From Zetaproteobacteria bacterium CG_4_9_14_3_um_filter_54_145 (GTDB lineage Bacteria; Pseudomonadota; Zetaproteobacteria; Mariprofundales; Mariprofundaceae): 43,481 nt of DNA. The stretch covers positions 1 to 43,481 of the forward strand of contig PFXI01000002.1 of the NCBI GenBank assembly GCA_002791575.1. Reading direction: 5' to 3'. The position numbers were made by a program, and so were the translations under genes. The first letter of the stretch is position 1. Each line of letters begins with the position of its first letter. Shown piece by piece: positions 23,452 through 32,201 of the stretch. The notes beneath the pieces were generated by a model that did no database searches, was not told where the DNA came from, and saw nothing but the letters and a program-made list of their open reading frames with translations.

Positions 23452-24024
23452 ATGCTGCTCATCTGGCTGGTTACGTTTCTGTTTGCCGTGATTCACAGTC
23501 TGTTGGCCACGCAACGATGCAAACAGTGGCTGGGCAGGCGTGGGCTTGTTGAGCCCCGCTACCGCCTTGGCTACACGATCCTCTCCCTGTTTCTCACGCT
23601 CATCTGGCTTGCCTGGATCCACGCCCTGCCGGATCAGCTCCTCTACCGTGCCGATGGCCTGTTGTTTTACATGCTGATTGCACTGCAGATCGCGGGGGTC
23701 ATCGTGGCGCTGGCGGCACTCAGGCCGATTGATACGATGGCTTTTCTGGGCTTCAAATCTGCAGGGGAGCAGGTGGATCCATTTGTCATCAGCGGCATCT
23801 ACCGCTACCTGCGTCACCCGATGTACAGCGGTGTGATGCTGATCCTGTTCGCAAGCCCGTGGCAGAGCATGAACAGTCTGAATATGGCACTGGCCGTTGC
23901 ACTCTACTTTCTCATCGGCTCCCGGCTGGAAGAACGTCGCATGCTGGATCAGCACCCTGCCTATGCCGCATACAAGCAGCAGGTAGGGGCCTTTTTACCG
24001 CGTATTTGTCCACGTCCTGACTGA
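23452..24024 (+). CDS. NnrU/ICMT-like membrane methyltransferase-family protein
   Basis: A 190-residue inner-membrane protein with about five hydrophobic segments. The C-terminal core YRYLRHPMYSGVMLILFAS, then LEERRMLDQHPAYAAYKQQVGAF, is the isoprenylcysteine carboxyl methyltransferase/phospholipid methyltransferase-like fold, shared with NnrU. ATG 23452 has AGGTG about eight bases upstream; a GTG at 23443 is in frame but has no site. It follows the nitrobindin-like gene by 13 bases. NnrU is named for nitrite and NO reductase clusters, which makes the pairing with a nitrobindin interesting. Confidence 0.8.
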   Translation: MLLIWLVTFLFAVIHSLLATQRCKQWLGRRGLVEPRYRLGYTILSLFLTLIWLAWIHALPDQLLYRADGLLFYMLIALQIAGVIVALAALRPIDTMAFLGFKSAGEQVDPFVISGIYRYLRHPMYSGVMLILFASPWQSMNSLNMALAVALYFLIGSRLEERRMLDQHPAYAAYKQQVGAFLPRICPRPD

Positions 24025-24086
24025 ACCCACGCCAGGGATCATCATCTGATGGATGCAATTCCAATTTGAGCCTTTAGGTTTTGCTT

Positions 24087-25154
24087 ATGACAACTTCTTT
24101 GGCCAGCGAAACAGCCGTACCCATTTCATCTTCCGATTTCGAAGCGATGCTCAGCTTTTCCCGCACCGTATTCCGTCTGAAGGATAACCCTGCCTACCTG
24201 GCGGCACTGGCCGGGACACTGCCGGATGCGGCCCGTATTCCGACAGCATGGCCCAGTGTATTGATGGGCTTTGATTTTCATCTGACATCCGCGGGACCGA
24301 AGTTGATCGAAATTAACAATAATGCAGGCGGCCTCTATATCGGAGACGGGCGCTGGTTACCGCAACCGGTCAATGCAACTATGGCAGGCACGTTGAGCGA
24401 GCGGCTTGTAGCCATGTTTCCACAGCAGTGGTCGAGCATTGCCATTATGGACGAGGATGTGACCGGGCAATATATGTATCCGGAGATGTGTGCCTATGCC
24501 GATCTGTTACGTGCAAATGGTCGCAGGGCCTGTGTGGTGAGTCCTGAAGATCTGCATGCAGAGCAGGGGCGACTGACCTACAAGGGGCAGGTGGTTGATG
24601 CCATCTACAACCGCCATACCGATTTTTATCTGGAGGGTGAAGATCTGTCCCATATCCGAGCGGCTTATGAGGCAGGAGCGGTAGTGATTAACCCGCACCC
24701 GCGCAGTTATGCGCTGATCGGCGATAAAACGCGTATGGTGGACTGGTGGCGTCCGGGCCTGCTGGAGTCCTGTATCGCTGCCGGGCAGGTGGCGCGTATT
24801 CGCGCTGTTACACCGGAAACCCACCGCATGCTTGAAATGGATAGTGATGCGCTATGGCGTGATCGCAAACAGTGGGTATTCAAGCCTGCTGCGCGCCATG
24901 GCGGCAAGGGTGTTGTGCTGGGCAAGAACATGAGTCGCAAACGTTTTGAATCTCTGGATCGGGATGACACGATTGTGCAACAACTGGTGCCTGCTTCCGA
25001 AATTGAGCTGGCAGGCAACCGTATGAAGCTGGATATCCGACTGTACATGCATGGTGAACAGCTGATTGCGCTGGCCGGGCGTGCATGGCGCGGTCAGGTG
25101 ACCAACTTTCGTGAGGAGGGCAGTGGCTGGGTATGGTTGAATATTGAAGGCTGA
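24087..25154 (+). CDS. ATP-grasp-like protein of unknown substrate
   Basis: A 355-residue cytoplasmic protein. LIEINNNAGGLYIGDG (about 72-87) and the C-terminal stretch KQWVFKPAARHGGKGVVLGK (about 261-280) followed by IVQQLVPASEIE and MKLDIRLYM fit an ATP-grasp ligase, with the Lys/Gly-rich ATP-binding loop and the late acidic ligands. Such enzymes join a carboxylate to an amine or thiol. The substrate is not known; similar free-standing proteins are often annotated as hypothetical or glutathione synthetase-like. The start is uncertain (ATG 24087, weak site). Its last codons overlap the start of the next gene, so the two are coupled. Confidence 0.65.
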   Translation: MTTSLASETAVPISSSDFEAMLSFSRTVFRLKDNPAYLAALAGTLPDAARIPTAWPSVLMGFDFHLTSAGPKLIEINNNAGGLYIGDGRWLPQPVNATMAGTLSERLVAMFPQQWSSIAIMDEDVTGQYMYPEMCAYADLLRANGRRACVVSPEDLHAEQGRLTYKGQVVDAIYNRHTDFYLEGEDLSHIRAAYEAGAVVINPHPRSYALIGDKTRMVDWWRPGLLESCIAAGQVARIRAVTPETHRMLEMDSDALWRDRKQWVFKPAARHGGKGVVLGKNMSRKRFESLDRDDTIVQQLVPASEIELAGNRMKLDIRLYMHGEQLIALAGRAWRGQVTNFREEGSGWVWLNIEG

Positions 25155-25833
25155 TCTGTCGATTGCCGTGATTGTACCGGTACTCAATGAGCAGGGCGCA
25201 CTACCGGCATTGATCAAGCGCATAGATGCCATGCCGTATGATGACGTGGTCATTGTTGATGGCGGATCAACAGATGGTAGTTGTCTGATACTGGATGCCT
25301 CTGCGCTGCGCTGGATCACTGCCCCCAGTGGCCGGGCGGCACAGATGAATGCAGGTGCAATCCTCTGCAGATCCGATATTCTGCTTTTTATTCACTCGGA
25401 TACAGAGATTGATGCATGCTGTTTTGCGGCAATAAAAGCGGCAATGCAGGATAGTGCTACGGTGGCAGGACGCTTTGATGTGACCCTCTCCGGCAGGCAC
25501 CCGGCTTTCCGGATCATCGAGCGGTTGATCAACCTGCGCTCGCGCCTGAGCGGTATCAGTACCGGTGATCAGTGCCTGTTTGTTCGTCGCTCTGTATTCG
25601 AGCGCATGGGTGGGTTTGCCCTGCAGCCTCTGATGGAAGACATCGAGTTCAGCAAGCGCTTGAAGCGGCGGGGGCGTATCGCCTGCCTGCATCAGCGCGT
25701 AACAACCAGCAGTCGTCGCTGGCAGCAGCACGGCATTATTAAAACAGTGCTGCTGATGTGGCGATTGCGCCTGTTGTACTGGTTGGGCGTGCCGGCCGAG
25801 CGTCTGGCAGCAGCATACCGGCAGGTGCGCTGA
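25144..25833 (+). CDS. Family 2 glycosyltransferase (TIGR04283 type)
   Basis: A 229-residue GT-A glycosyltransferase. LSIAVIVPVLNEQGALPALI is the N-terminal nucleotide-sugar-binding strand; VIVDGGSTDGS and LLFIHSDTEID (the DxD-like motif) follow; STGDQCLFVRRSVFERMGGF is typical of TIGR04283 ('rSAM/selenodomain-associated transferase 2'). The only start that keeps the first strand is TTG 25144, inside the end of the ATP-grasp gene. It overlaps the next gene by one base (TGATG). The pair with TIGR04282 is common, for instance in arsenosugar-type biosynthesis loci, but no radical SAM gene is here. Confidence 0.85.
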   Translation: MKADLSIAVIVPVLNEQGALPALIKRIDAMPYDDVVIVDGGSTDGSCLILDASALRWITAPSGRAAQMNAGAILCRSDILLFIHSDTEIDACCFAAIKAAMQDSATVAGRFDVTLSGRHPAFRIIERLINLRSRLSGISTGDQCLFVRRSVFERMGGFALQPLMEDIEFSKRLKRRGRIACLHQRVTTSSRRWQQHGIIKTVLLMWRLRLLYWLGVPAERLAAAYRQVR

Positions 25834-26441
25834 TGCAGCTGGAGCAGATACGGGTGATTATCATGTGCAAGGCGCCTGTAGCAGGGCGGGTCAAAACGCG
25901 GTTGATGTCGCGCTACTCGGCTGCAGAGGCCGCCCTGCTGCACAGGGCCATGGCGCAGACGGTCATTGATCGGGCTGCACGGCTGTTTGCAGATGTTGTG
26001 GTTGCCGCTGATGATATCACGCATCCCTTCTTTGCCGGCTTCGCTCTGCCCTGTTGTGCGCAGGGGGAGGGTGATCTGGGTGAGCGCATGCAACGGCAGG
26101 TGGATCATGGCTTTGCCACAGGTGCCAAAGCCGTGTTGCTGCTGGGTACTGATTCACCACAGATGGCAGACGCTCGCCTGTTGCAGGCTGCAAGCGCAGT
26201 AAAGCGTGCAGATGTCGTACTTGGACCGGTTGAGGATGGCGGCTATGATCTGGTCGCCATGCGCAGTGCTGAACCTATATTTACCAATGTCATCTGGTCA
26301 TCGGGCAAGGTGCTGGTGCAAACCATGGCGAATATCGGGCAACTCGGCCTTTCAGTCATACAACTGGAAACCGGTTTTGATGTCGATTTTCCTGAAGATG
26401 TGGATCGGGCTCGCCAATGTGGCTGGCAATCAGCATCTTGA
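25833..26441 (+). CDS. DUF2064/TIGR04282 nucleotidyl- or glycosyltransferase-like protein
   Basis: A 202-residue soluble protein of the TIGR04282 ('rSAM/selenodomain-associated transferase 1', DUF2064) group, related to nucleotide-sugar transferases. IIMCKAPVAGRVKTRLM (about 10-26) with the KTRL loop, then GDLGERMQRQVDHG, LLLGTDSPQM and the late LGPVEDGGYDLVAM are the group's motifs. ATG 25833 shares a base with the stop of the preceding gene. It has been linked to arsenosugar biosynthesis in some bacteria; here its partner enzymes are the ATP-grasp and TIGR04283 proteins, with no arsenic gene in sight. Confidence 0.85.
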   Translation: MQLEQIRVIIMCKAPVAGRVKTRLMSRYSAAEAALLHRAMAQTVIDRAARLFADVVVAADDITHPFFAGFALPCCAQGEGDLGERMQRQVDHGFATGAKAVLLLGTDSPQMADARLLQAASAVKRADVVLGPVEDGGYDLVAMRSAEPIFTNVIWSSGKVLVQTMANIGQLGLSVIQLETGFDVDFPEDVDRARQCGWQSAS

Positions 26442-26516
26442 TCAATCACGGGTTTACGAAATAGCCATGTTTCTTCAGCGTTGTGCATCATCAGGTTACA
26501 AGTCGGAGCGTCATGC

Positions 26517-27152
26517 ATGGGAAAACTGATCACATTCGAAGGCGGTGATGGCAGCGGCAAGAGTACGCAGTTGCGTCTGGCCGCGGCGTGGCTGCAGGCA
26601 AGAGGTGAGCGGGTCATCACCACGTTCGAGCCGGGCGATACGGCACTGGGGGTTAAAATCCGCCAGTTGCTGCTATCCGGTGCGCATATACCTGTACCTG
26701 AGTGCGAGTTGCTGCTGTTTCTGGCAGATCGTGCCCAGCACGTACGGGAGGTTGTGCAACCGGCGCTGCAACGAGGAGAGTGGGTATTGTGTGATCGATT
26801 CAGTGACTCGACAATGGCTTACCAGTTGGCTGCCAGAAAGCTGGGCACATCCAGTGAACTGCTGCGTCAGATGCTCACCTTTGCCGAATGCGGTGTAACG
26901 CCTGCGCTGACACTCTGGTTTGATCTGCCTGTAGCTGTTGCTGCCACGCGCATGCAGCAGCGACAGCTTGCCGGTGAAAAGAGTACGCGCCTGGATGATG
27001 AGGCTGCCTCATTCCATCAGCGGGTGGTGGCCGCCTTTGCCGGCCAGGCCGAAGCGAACCCTCTGCGGGTAATGCGTATCGATGCTGCCGCTGATGTCGA
27101 CAGTGTACAGCAGCAGGTAACTACAATACTGCAGCAGCGCTTCGCCCTGTGA
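26517..27152 (+). CDS. tmk: Thymidylate kinase
   Basis: A 211-residue enzyme that phosphorylates dTMP to dTDP. The P-loop GGDGSGKST is at residues 9-17; the DR motif is in LCDRFSDSTMAYQ, and the lid in QLAGEKSTRLDDEA. The start at ATG 26517 gives the usual length, with GGAG upstream. It overlaps holB by four bases (GTGA), the very common tmk-holB arrangement. Confidence 0.97.
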   Translation: MGKLITFEGGDGSGKSTQLRLAAAWLQARGERVITTFEPGDTALGVKIRQLLLSGAHIPVPECELLLFLADRAQHVREVVQPALQRGEWVLCDRFSDSTMAYQLAARKLGTSSELLRQMLTFAECGVTPALTLWFDLPVAVAATRMQQRQLAGEKSTRLDDEAASFHQRVVAAFAGQAEANPLRVMRIDAAADVDSVQQQVTTILQQRFAL

Positions 27153-28099
27153 ACAGCGAAGTTTTCGGGCACCAGCTGGTTGAGCAGCGTTTCATTGAGG
27201 CACTGACAGAGGGGCGCATGCACCACGCCTGGCTGTTGTATGGCATGAAGGGTATCGGCAAACACCTGCTGGCAGAGCATATGGCCGGGCTGCTGATGTG
27301 CGAATCGCATTCAGCATGCGGGGCATGCCATGGTTGCAAAATGCTGGTTGCCGGATCACATCCGGATGTATTTCGGGCCGGGCTGATTGAAGGTAAACGC
27401 GATGTGAATATCGAGCAGGTGCGTCAGATGCTCGGATTTTTATCCCTGAGCAGCAGCGAAGGCGATCGGCACGTGGTGATCCTTGATGATGCCGAACGCT
27501 TGAATAATCAGGCCGCCAATGCCCTGCTCAAGGGGCTGGAGGAGCCATCGGCCGGCAGTGTATTACTGATGATCTGTGCCGATCTGGAGCGGCTGCCGGC
27601 GACTATTCGTTCCCGCTGCATGCTGCAGCAGTGTATGCCCTTGCCGGATGCGGATGTAGAGCGGGTACTGGAGCGCATTCTGGCAGAGGATCATAAGCCG
27701 GATGCGGCGACACTGGCACTGGCGGTTGAGCTGGCGGACGGATGTCCGGGCACAGTCACCTGCCTGCAGGATAAAAAAGTCATCGATGGCCTGCTGCTCT
27801 GGCGGCAGTTGGTTGCGGAACTGGGCAGTGCCGATATCGGGCGCGTGGAGAGCTGGATCAGCCAGCATATTACCATCGTGCCGCATGCACTGATTGTGCG
27901 CATACTATTGGCGCCGGTTTACCCGCTGCTGCAGCAACAGCCTGATGCTGCTGCGTTCAAAGCACATGAACTGCTGCACAAGGCTGTTCATGACTGCGCC
28001 CGCTGGCCGGGTGATGTGATTCGCAACAGCTTGCGTGCCGCACCGACGCTGCTGGCAACTGTTCTGGCACTGCGCTCAGCCATCAGGGCCATGGCCTAG
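27149..28099 (+). CDS. holB: DNA polymerase III subunit delta-prime
   Basis: A 316-residue clamp-loader subunit. The AAA+ P-loop relic GMKGIGKH is at 32-39. The zinc module has the four cysteines 51, 57, 60 and 63 (CESHSACGACHGC). ILDDAERLNNQAANALLKGLEEP is the Walker B/sensor region and IRSRCM the conserved SRC motif. The start is GTG, overlapping the tmk stop. The C-terminal third is diverged, as usual for HolB. Confidence 0.95.
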   Translation: MNSEVFGHQLVEQRFIEALTEGRMHHAWLLYGMKGIGKHLLAEHMAGLLMCESHSACGACHGCKMLVAGSHPDVFRAGLIEGKRDVNIEQVRQMLGFLSLSSSEGDRHVVILDDAERLNNQAANALLKGLEEPSAGSVLLMICADLERLPATIRSRCMLQQCMPLPDADVERVLERILAEDHKPDAATLALAVELADGCPGTVTCLQDKKVIDGLLLWRQLVAELGSADIGRVESWISQHITIVPHALIVRILLAPVYPLLQQQPDAAAFKAHELLHKAVHDCARWPGDVIRNSLRAAPTLLATVLALRSAIRAMA

Positions 28100-28318
28100 G
28101 GTCATCTTCAGTGCTTGCCGTGCCGGCGGCAAAAATGACCGCTCGCCATGGATGAACGCATGCAGTGACCGGTATTTTATGGGTATAACTAAACGATAAT
28201 AATAACTTTTTAGTGGTATTGTGATATATGTTTGCTGCTGGCCCTGTTGTTGCTTCCTGTTTGTATGGATTGCGCAATAAACAGATACGACGGGATCGCG
28301 AATCATTGGCTCGCAATA

Positions 28319-29041
28319 GTGAAATATCTATGCTGTTCTCTGCTGTTGATGAGTGCCGTGATCGTCAGCCTGCCTGCACAGGCGTTGCCACTTAAAGGTG
28401 ACTTTGTTTATCACCGTGGCGTGGGCAGCGATCCGGTTTATTACCGGGTACATCCGATCGATTATCAGGGTATACCGGCGCAAGAGGTTGTCTGGGAAAA
28501 CAGGGCGATGCGGGCGCGACATGTATTGCGGCGGAGTGACGGGAAACCACTTTATACCCTGCGTGAAAATCTGCAGCGGCATGACAGTATTGAGGTGATT
28601 TATGCCCGCCGTCAGGGTGAGCCGACGTTGTACCGACAGCATAGTCATACAGGTGTAGTTGAGCGTAAAATCAGAGCGGAGGGGCTGCGTGATCTTGGCA
28701 GCCTGCCTGCTATTCTTGGCGCTGCACTGCTGCACCAGGATGAGATCCGTTTTTCCGCCCTGAATTATGCCGATGGTTCGGTTTATGCCTTCCGTGCCGC
28801 GGTGACCGGTTACCGCCAGATGACCACAGCCAGCGGGCTGGTTCGCTGTGCGCTGATAGAGGTGAGGCTGGACTCATGGATGGCGGCACTATTGCCGCGC
28901 GTGCAGCTGGTTGTGCCGCTGTTGCAAGCCGGGATGCCGTTTATCACGTACTCCGGGCCGGCGCTGGCCGGTGCCGGTGGCACAATGTCGCTTCACCTGT
29001 CCGGCATCACGGCTGATCTTGCCATGCTTAAAACACGCTGA
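28319..29041 (+). CDS. Exported protein of unknown function
   Basis: A protein of about 240 residues. The best start gives a signal peptide VKYLCCSLLLMSAVIVSLPAQA (GTG at 28319), cleaved before LPLKGD; longer starts (ATG 28265 and earlier) are also open and none has a clear ribosome binding site. The mature part is rich in beta-strand patterns (DFVYHRGVGSDPVYYRV, then HDSIEVIYARRQGEPTLYRQ), reminiscent of the outer-membrane-associated DUF3108-like proteins but not clearly one of them. It precedes the SpoIIE-type phosphatase by 60 bases. Confidence 0.6.
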   Translation: MKYLCCSLLLMSAVIVSLPAQALPLKGDFVYHRGVGSDPVYYRVHPIDYQGIPAQEVVWENRAMRARHVLRRSDGKPLYTLRENLQRHDSIEVIYARRQGEPTLYRQHSHTGVVERKIRAEGLRDLGSLPAILGAALLHQDEIRFSALNYADGSVYAFRAAVTGYRQMTTASGLVRCALIEVRLDSWMAALLPRVQLVVPLLQAGMPFITYSGPALAGAGGTMSLHLSGITADLAMLKTR

Positions 29042-29101
29042 TTTATTCACCCTTGTGCTTGGGGTTTGTCATGCCGCAGGCTGGCTCCTAGAGTCTGGGT
29101 A

Positions 29102-30736
29102 ATGCTACAACATCCATTCGCGCGATTTATACTTCATCTTTGGCCTCTGCTACTGGTTTTCGCCCTCGGGCAGGCCATGATGCGCTGGAGCGGCAATACC
29201 GAAGCACTGGGTATCACACTGACCCTGTCGCTGGCAGATATGCTGGCTTTCCTGCTCGCCTTCGGCACAGCGGCGTGGTCCTCCTGTCGTTCGTTACACC
29301 GTTGCCTGAAGCACGATCATCCGGAAAATAACGCCCGCAGAGTTGAAACCCTGATGGCTGATTTTCCCTGGCGGGTGCTGAAAGTATTCACGATTGCAGG
29401 CATCTGTTTTGCGCTTTACCTGCTGGCTGCAGTCACGCTGACCGCACTGGCCAGCAGCCGCGAACTGACCTCCAGTATGCTTATCTCGCTGGTGCTGAAC
29501 TTCGGTTTTGGTGCAGGTGTCCTGGCGCCGGCGCTGGCCGTGGCCAATGCCATTGTGTTTAGCGTCAATTTGCGTTTGCAACTCTCTTCGCGAGGACTGT
29601 TTCAGGGACATCTCGATGAGGGGCACTCCTTCCGCCAGTTTACCTCCGCTTCGCACAGGCCCTGGCTGGTATTCATGGTTACCGGTCTCATGCCGACACT
29701 GATCCTCTCCGTGTATGTCTATCTGGCCCTGAACGGCGATGAGGCAAGTCGTCATTTTATTCTGATGCAGGCGCTGGTGCTGCTGGTGATGTCGGTCTCG
29801 GCCAGTATGTTGCTTGTGTGGACGATCAGCCATACGCTCAAGCGCGTTACGGTGGCACTGGAGTCCTGTCTGAGGAAGCTGGCCAAGGGACAATTTGATG
29901 CGCGTGTGCCGGTGCTTATGGATGATGAGTTCGGCGATCTGGCACTTGGTCTGAATACAGCCATGCGGGGGCTGCGCGAGCGGGAAGATCTGAAAGATTC
30001 ACTGGAGATAGCCGCCGAGATTCAGCAGGGGCTGCTGCCTAAATTTGCGCCGGTAATTCCATTCTATCAGCTGCATGGATTCCAGCAGACCTGTTTTTCC
30101 GTGGGCGGCGACTATTACGATTATATTGAGCTGGAAGACGGGCGCGTCTGGCTGATGATTGCCGATGTCTCCGGCAAGGGTTACCCAGCGGCACTGACCA
30201 TGGCCAACCTTCAGGCCATGCTGCGCGGACTGGCGACACTGAACTGGCCCATTGAGGAAGCGGCGCTCTACCTCAATGATGCTTTGTGCGACACATTGAC
30301 TGCCGGCCGCTTTATCACGCTGTTTATGGGTAAGTTACAACCGCAGTCGAACTCACTGGTGTGGATTAATGCCGGCCATGTGCCGCCGTTTCTGCTGCAT
30401 AATAACGACGGCATTGAACCGCTGGCTGCACTGGCTCCACCGCTGGGGCTGGTTAAAGGCATGAACTACGAAATTACCCGTACGTCACTGGAGGAGGGCG
30501 ACACGCTCTTCTGCTACACCGATGGCGTTACTGAATCATCCAGCCGCAACGGGCATGATCGTTTTGGCGAGGCACGCCTGAAACAGTGGCTGCAGGAACA
30601 CAAACATACAGATATCAAACAGATGCCGGCTGAACTGCTGAGCACATTGAACGATTATGGACGCAGCGACCAGGATGATGATCTGACCCTGCTTTGCGTC
30701 CGCAGCAATGCAAAAAACAGGGAGCTATCAACATGA
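29102..30736 (+). CDS. HAMP/SpoIIE-type membrane serine phosphatase
   Basis: A 544-residue regulator. Residues 1-240 hold about six membrane helices, followed by a HAMP domain (about 245-300: LKRVTVALESCLRKLAKGQFDARVP) and a PP2C-type SpoIIE phosphatase domain. The metal ligands are in VGGDYYDYIELEDGRVWLMIADVSGKG (about 334-360), NAGHVPPF and the final QDDDLTLL; YTDGVTE is also conserved. Such phosphatases usually control an anti-sigma/anti-anti-sigma (RsbU-like) switch; no STAS or HATPase partner is in this window. The stop overlaps the fumC start (ATGA), an unexpected coupling. Confidence 0.88.
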   Translation: MLQHPFARFILHLWPLLLVFALGQAMMRWSGNTEALGITLTLSLADMLAFLLAFGTAAWSSCRSLHRCLKHDHPENNARRVETLMADFPWRVLKVFTIAGICFALYLLAAVTLTALASSRELTSSMLISLVLNFGFGAGVLAPALAVANAIVFSVNLRLQLSSRGLFQGHLDEGHSFRQFTSASHRPWLVFMVTGLMPTLILSVYVYLALNGDEASRHFILMQALVLLVMSVSASMLLVWTISHTLKRVTVALESCLRKLAKGQFDARVPVLMDDEFGDLALGLNTAMRGLREREDLKDSLEIAAEIQQGLLPKFAPVIPFYQLHGFQQTCFSVGGDYYDYIELEDGRVWLMIADVSGKGYPAALTMANLQAMLRGLATLNWPIEEAALYLNDALCDTLTAGRFITLFMGKLQPQSNSLVWINAGHVPPFLLHNNDGIEPLAALAPPLGLVKGMNYEITRTSLEEGDTLFCYTDGVTESSSRNGHDRFGEARLKQWLQEHKHTDIKQMPAELLSTLNDYGRSDQDDDLTLLCVRSNAKNRELST

Positions 30737-32112
30737 ACGAGTACAGACAGGAATCCGATTCGATGGGGGAGATGCAGGTGCCGGTTGATGCCATGTACGG
30801 CGCATCGACCGCACGGGCTGTCGAAAATTTCCCGGTATCGGATTTGCGTTTTCCGCGTGAATTCATCAAGGCTCTGGGGCGTATCAAACAGACCGCAGCC
30901 ACCGTCAATCAGGATCTGGGACGCTTGCCCAAGGCGCGGGCTGACCTGATACGCAAGGCTGCCGCGGAAGTGGTCGATGGTGAGTGGGATGCGCAGTTTG
31001 TCCTCGATATTTTCCAGACCGGATCCGGCACATCCACCAATATGAATGTCAATGAAGTGATTGCTCATCGTTGCACCCAGCTCAGCAGCAAGGAGAGTGT
31101 TCACCCCAATGATGATATCAATATGGGCCAGTCCTCCAACGATGTGATTCCCACGGCCATTCATCTGGCTGCCACAGACCTGCTGTTATCCGATCTGATT
31201 CCGGCACTGAAATTGTTGCATGGTGAGCTGGTGAAAAAAGCCAGAGAGAACGACACTGTTATCAAGATAGGCCGTACCCATTTGATGGATGCCACGCCGA
31301 TTACTCTCGGCCAGGAAATTTCAGGCTGGGCCAGACAGATCGAGTTGGGCATCAACAGGCTGGAATCGGTATTGCCGCGCATCACGGAACTGGCGCAGGG
31401 GGGTACCGCCGTCGGCACCGGTTTAAATACTCATGCGGAGTTTGGTGCACGTATTGCCATGGAGCTCTCGCGTGCTTACGGCATTAAATTCAACGAGGCG
31501 GCTAATCATTTTGAAGCGCAGGCGGCTCAGGATGCGGCGGTTGAGTTATCAGGGCAGCTCAAAACGCTGGCGGTGAGTCTGGTGAAAATCGCCAATGATG
31601 TACGTCTGCTTAATGCCGGACCGCGCTGCGGCATCGGTGAAATTACGGTGCCGGCTGTACAGCCCGGCTCATCGATCATGCCCGGCAAGGTGAATCCGGT
31701 CATCGCCGAGTCACTGGCTCAGGTCTGTGCGCAGGTGATAGGTAATGATGCCGCCATCAGTTTCGGCGGTGCTTCAGGCCTGCTTGACCTGAACGTCATG
31801 TTGCCGGTGATAGCGCATAATCTGCTTGAGTCCGAGCGCTTGCTGGCAGCCGCCTGCCGTATGTTTACCGACAAGTGCATCACCGGCCTGCAGGCCAATG
31901 TGGAGCGCTGTGCAGAGCAGATCGAATGGAGCATGAGTATGGTCACGGCTCTGGCGCCGGTGATCGGATATGATCTGGCATCAAAGCTTGCCAAGCAGGC
32001 GGTCAGCGAAGGAAAAACGGTTCGTCAGTTATGCGAAGAGCAGGATGTGCTGCCACTGGCAGAGTTAAAGCGGCTGCTCGATCCGACAACGATGCTGCAT
32101 CCGAACAGGTAA
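30733..32112 (+). CDS. fumC: Class II fumarate hydratase
   Basis: A 459-residue cytoplasmic enzyme that converts fumarate and malate, without an iron-sulfur cluster. The superfamily signature GSSIMPGKVNP begins at residue 312. TGSGTSTNMNVNEVIAHR, HPNDDINMGQSSND and GRTHLMDATPITLGQE carry the other active-site residues. ATG 30733 has GGGAGC upstream and overlaps the stop of the phosphatase gene by four bases. An oxygen-stable fumarase fits an aerobic or micro-oxic life with oxidative stress. Confidence 0.97.
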   Translation: MNEYRQESDSMGEMQVPVDAMYGASTARAVENFPVSDLRFPREFIKALGRIKQTAATVNQDLGRLPKARADLIRKAAAEVVDGEWDAQFVLDIFQTGSGTSTNMNVNEVIAHRCTQLSSKESVHPNDDINMGQSSNDVIPTAIHLAATDLLLSDLIPALKLLHGELVKKARENDTVIKIGRTHLMDATPITLGQEISGWARQIELGINRLESVLPRITELAQGGTAVGTGLNTHAEFGARIAMELSRAYGIKFNEAANHFEAQAAQDAAVELSGQLKTLAVSLVKIANDVRLLNAGPRCGIGEITVPAVQPGSSIMPGKVNPVIAESLAQVCAQVIGNDAAISFGGASGLLDLNVMLPVIAHNLLESERLLAAACRMFTDKCITGLQANVERCAEQIEWSMSMVTALAPVIGYDLASKLAKQAVSEGKTVRQLCEEQDVLPLAELKRLLDPTTMLHPNR

Positions 32113-32201
32113 CGGTGGCACTGCTGTTGTAGTACACTGTGGCATGCGCATGCATAGGCATGGCCCGAGCAAGGGCGTGTGTATGCAATCATGGAGGATG
32201 A

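Noticed and set aside
28100-28231. Terminator after holB
   Set aside because: A six-pair TTGCCG/CGGCAA hairpin exists near 28113, but no T-run follows on the plus strand.
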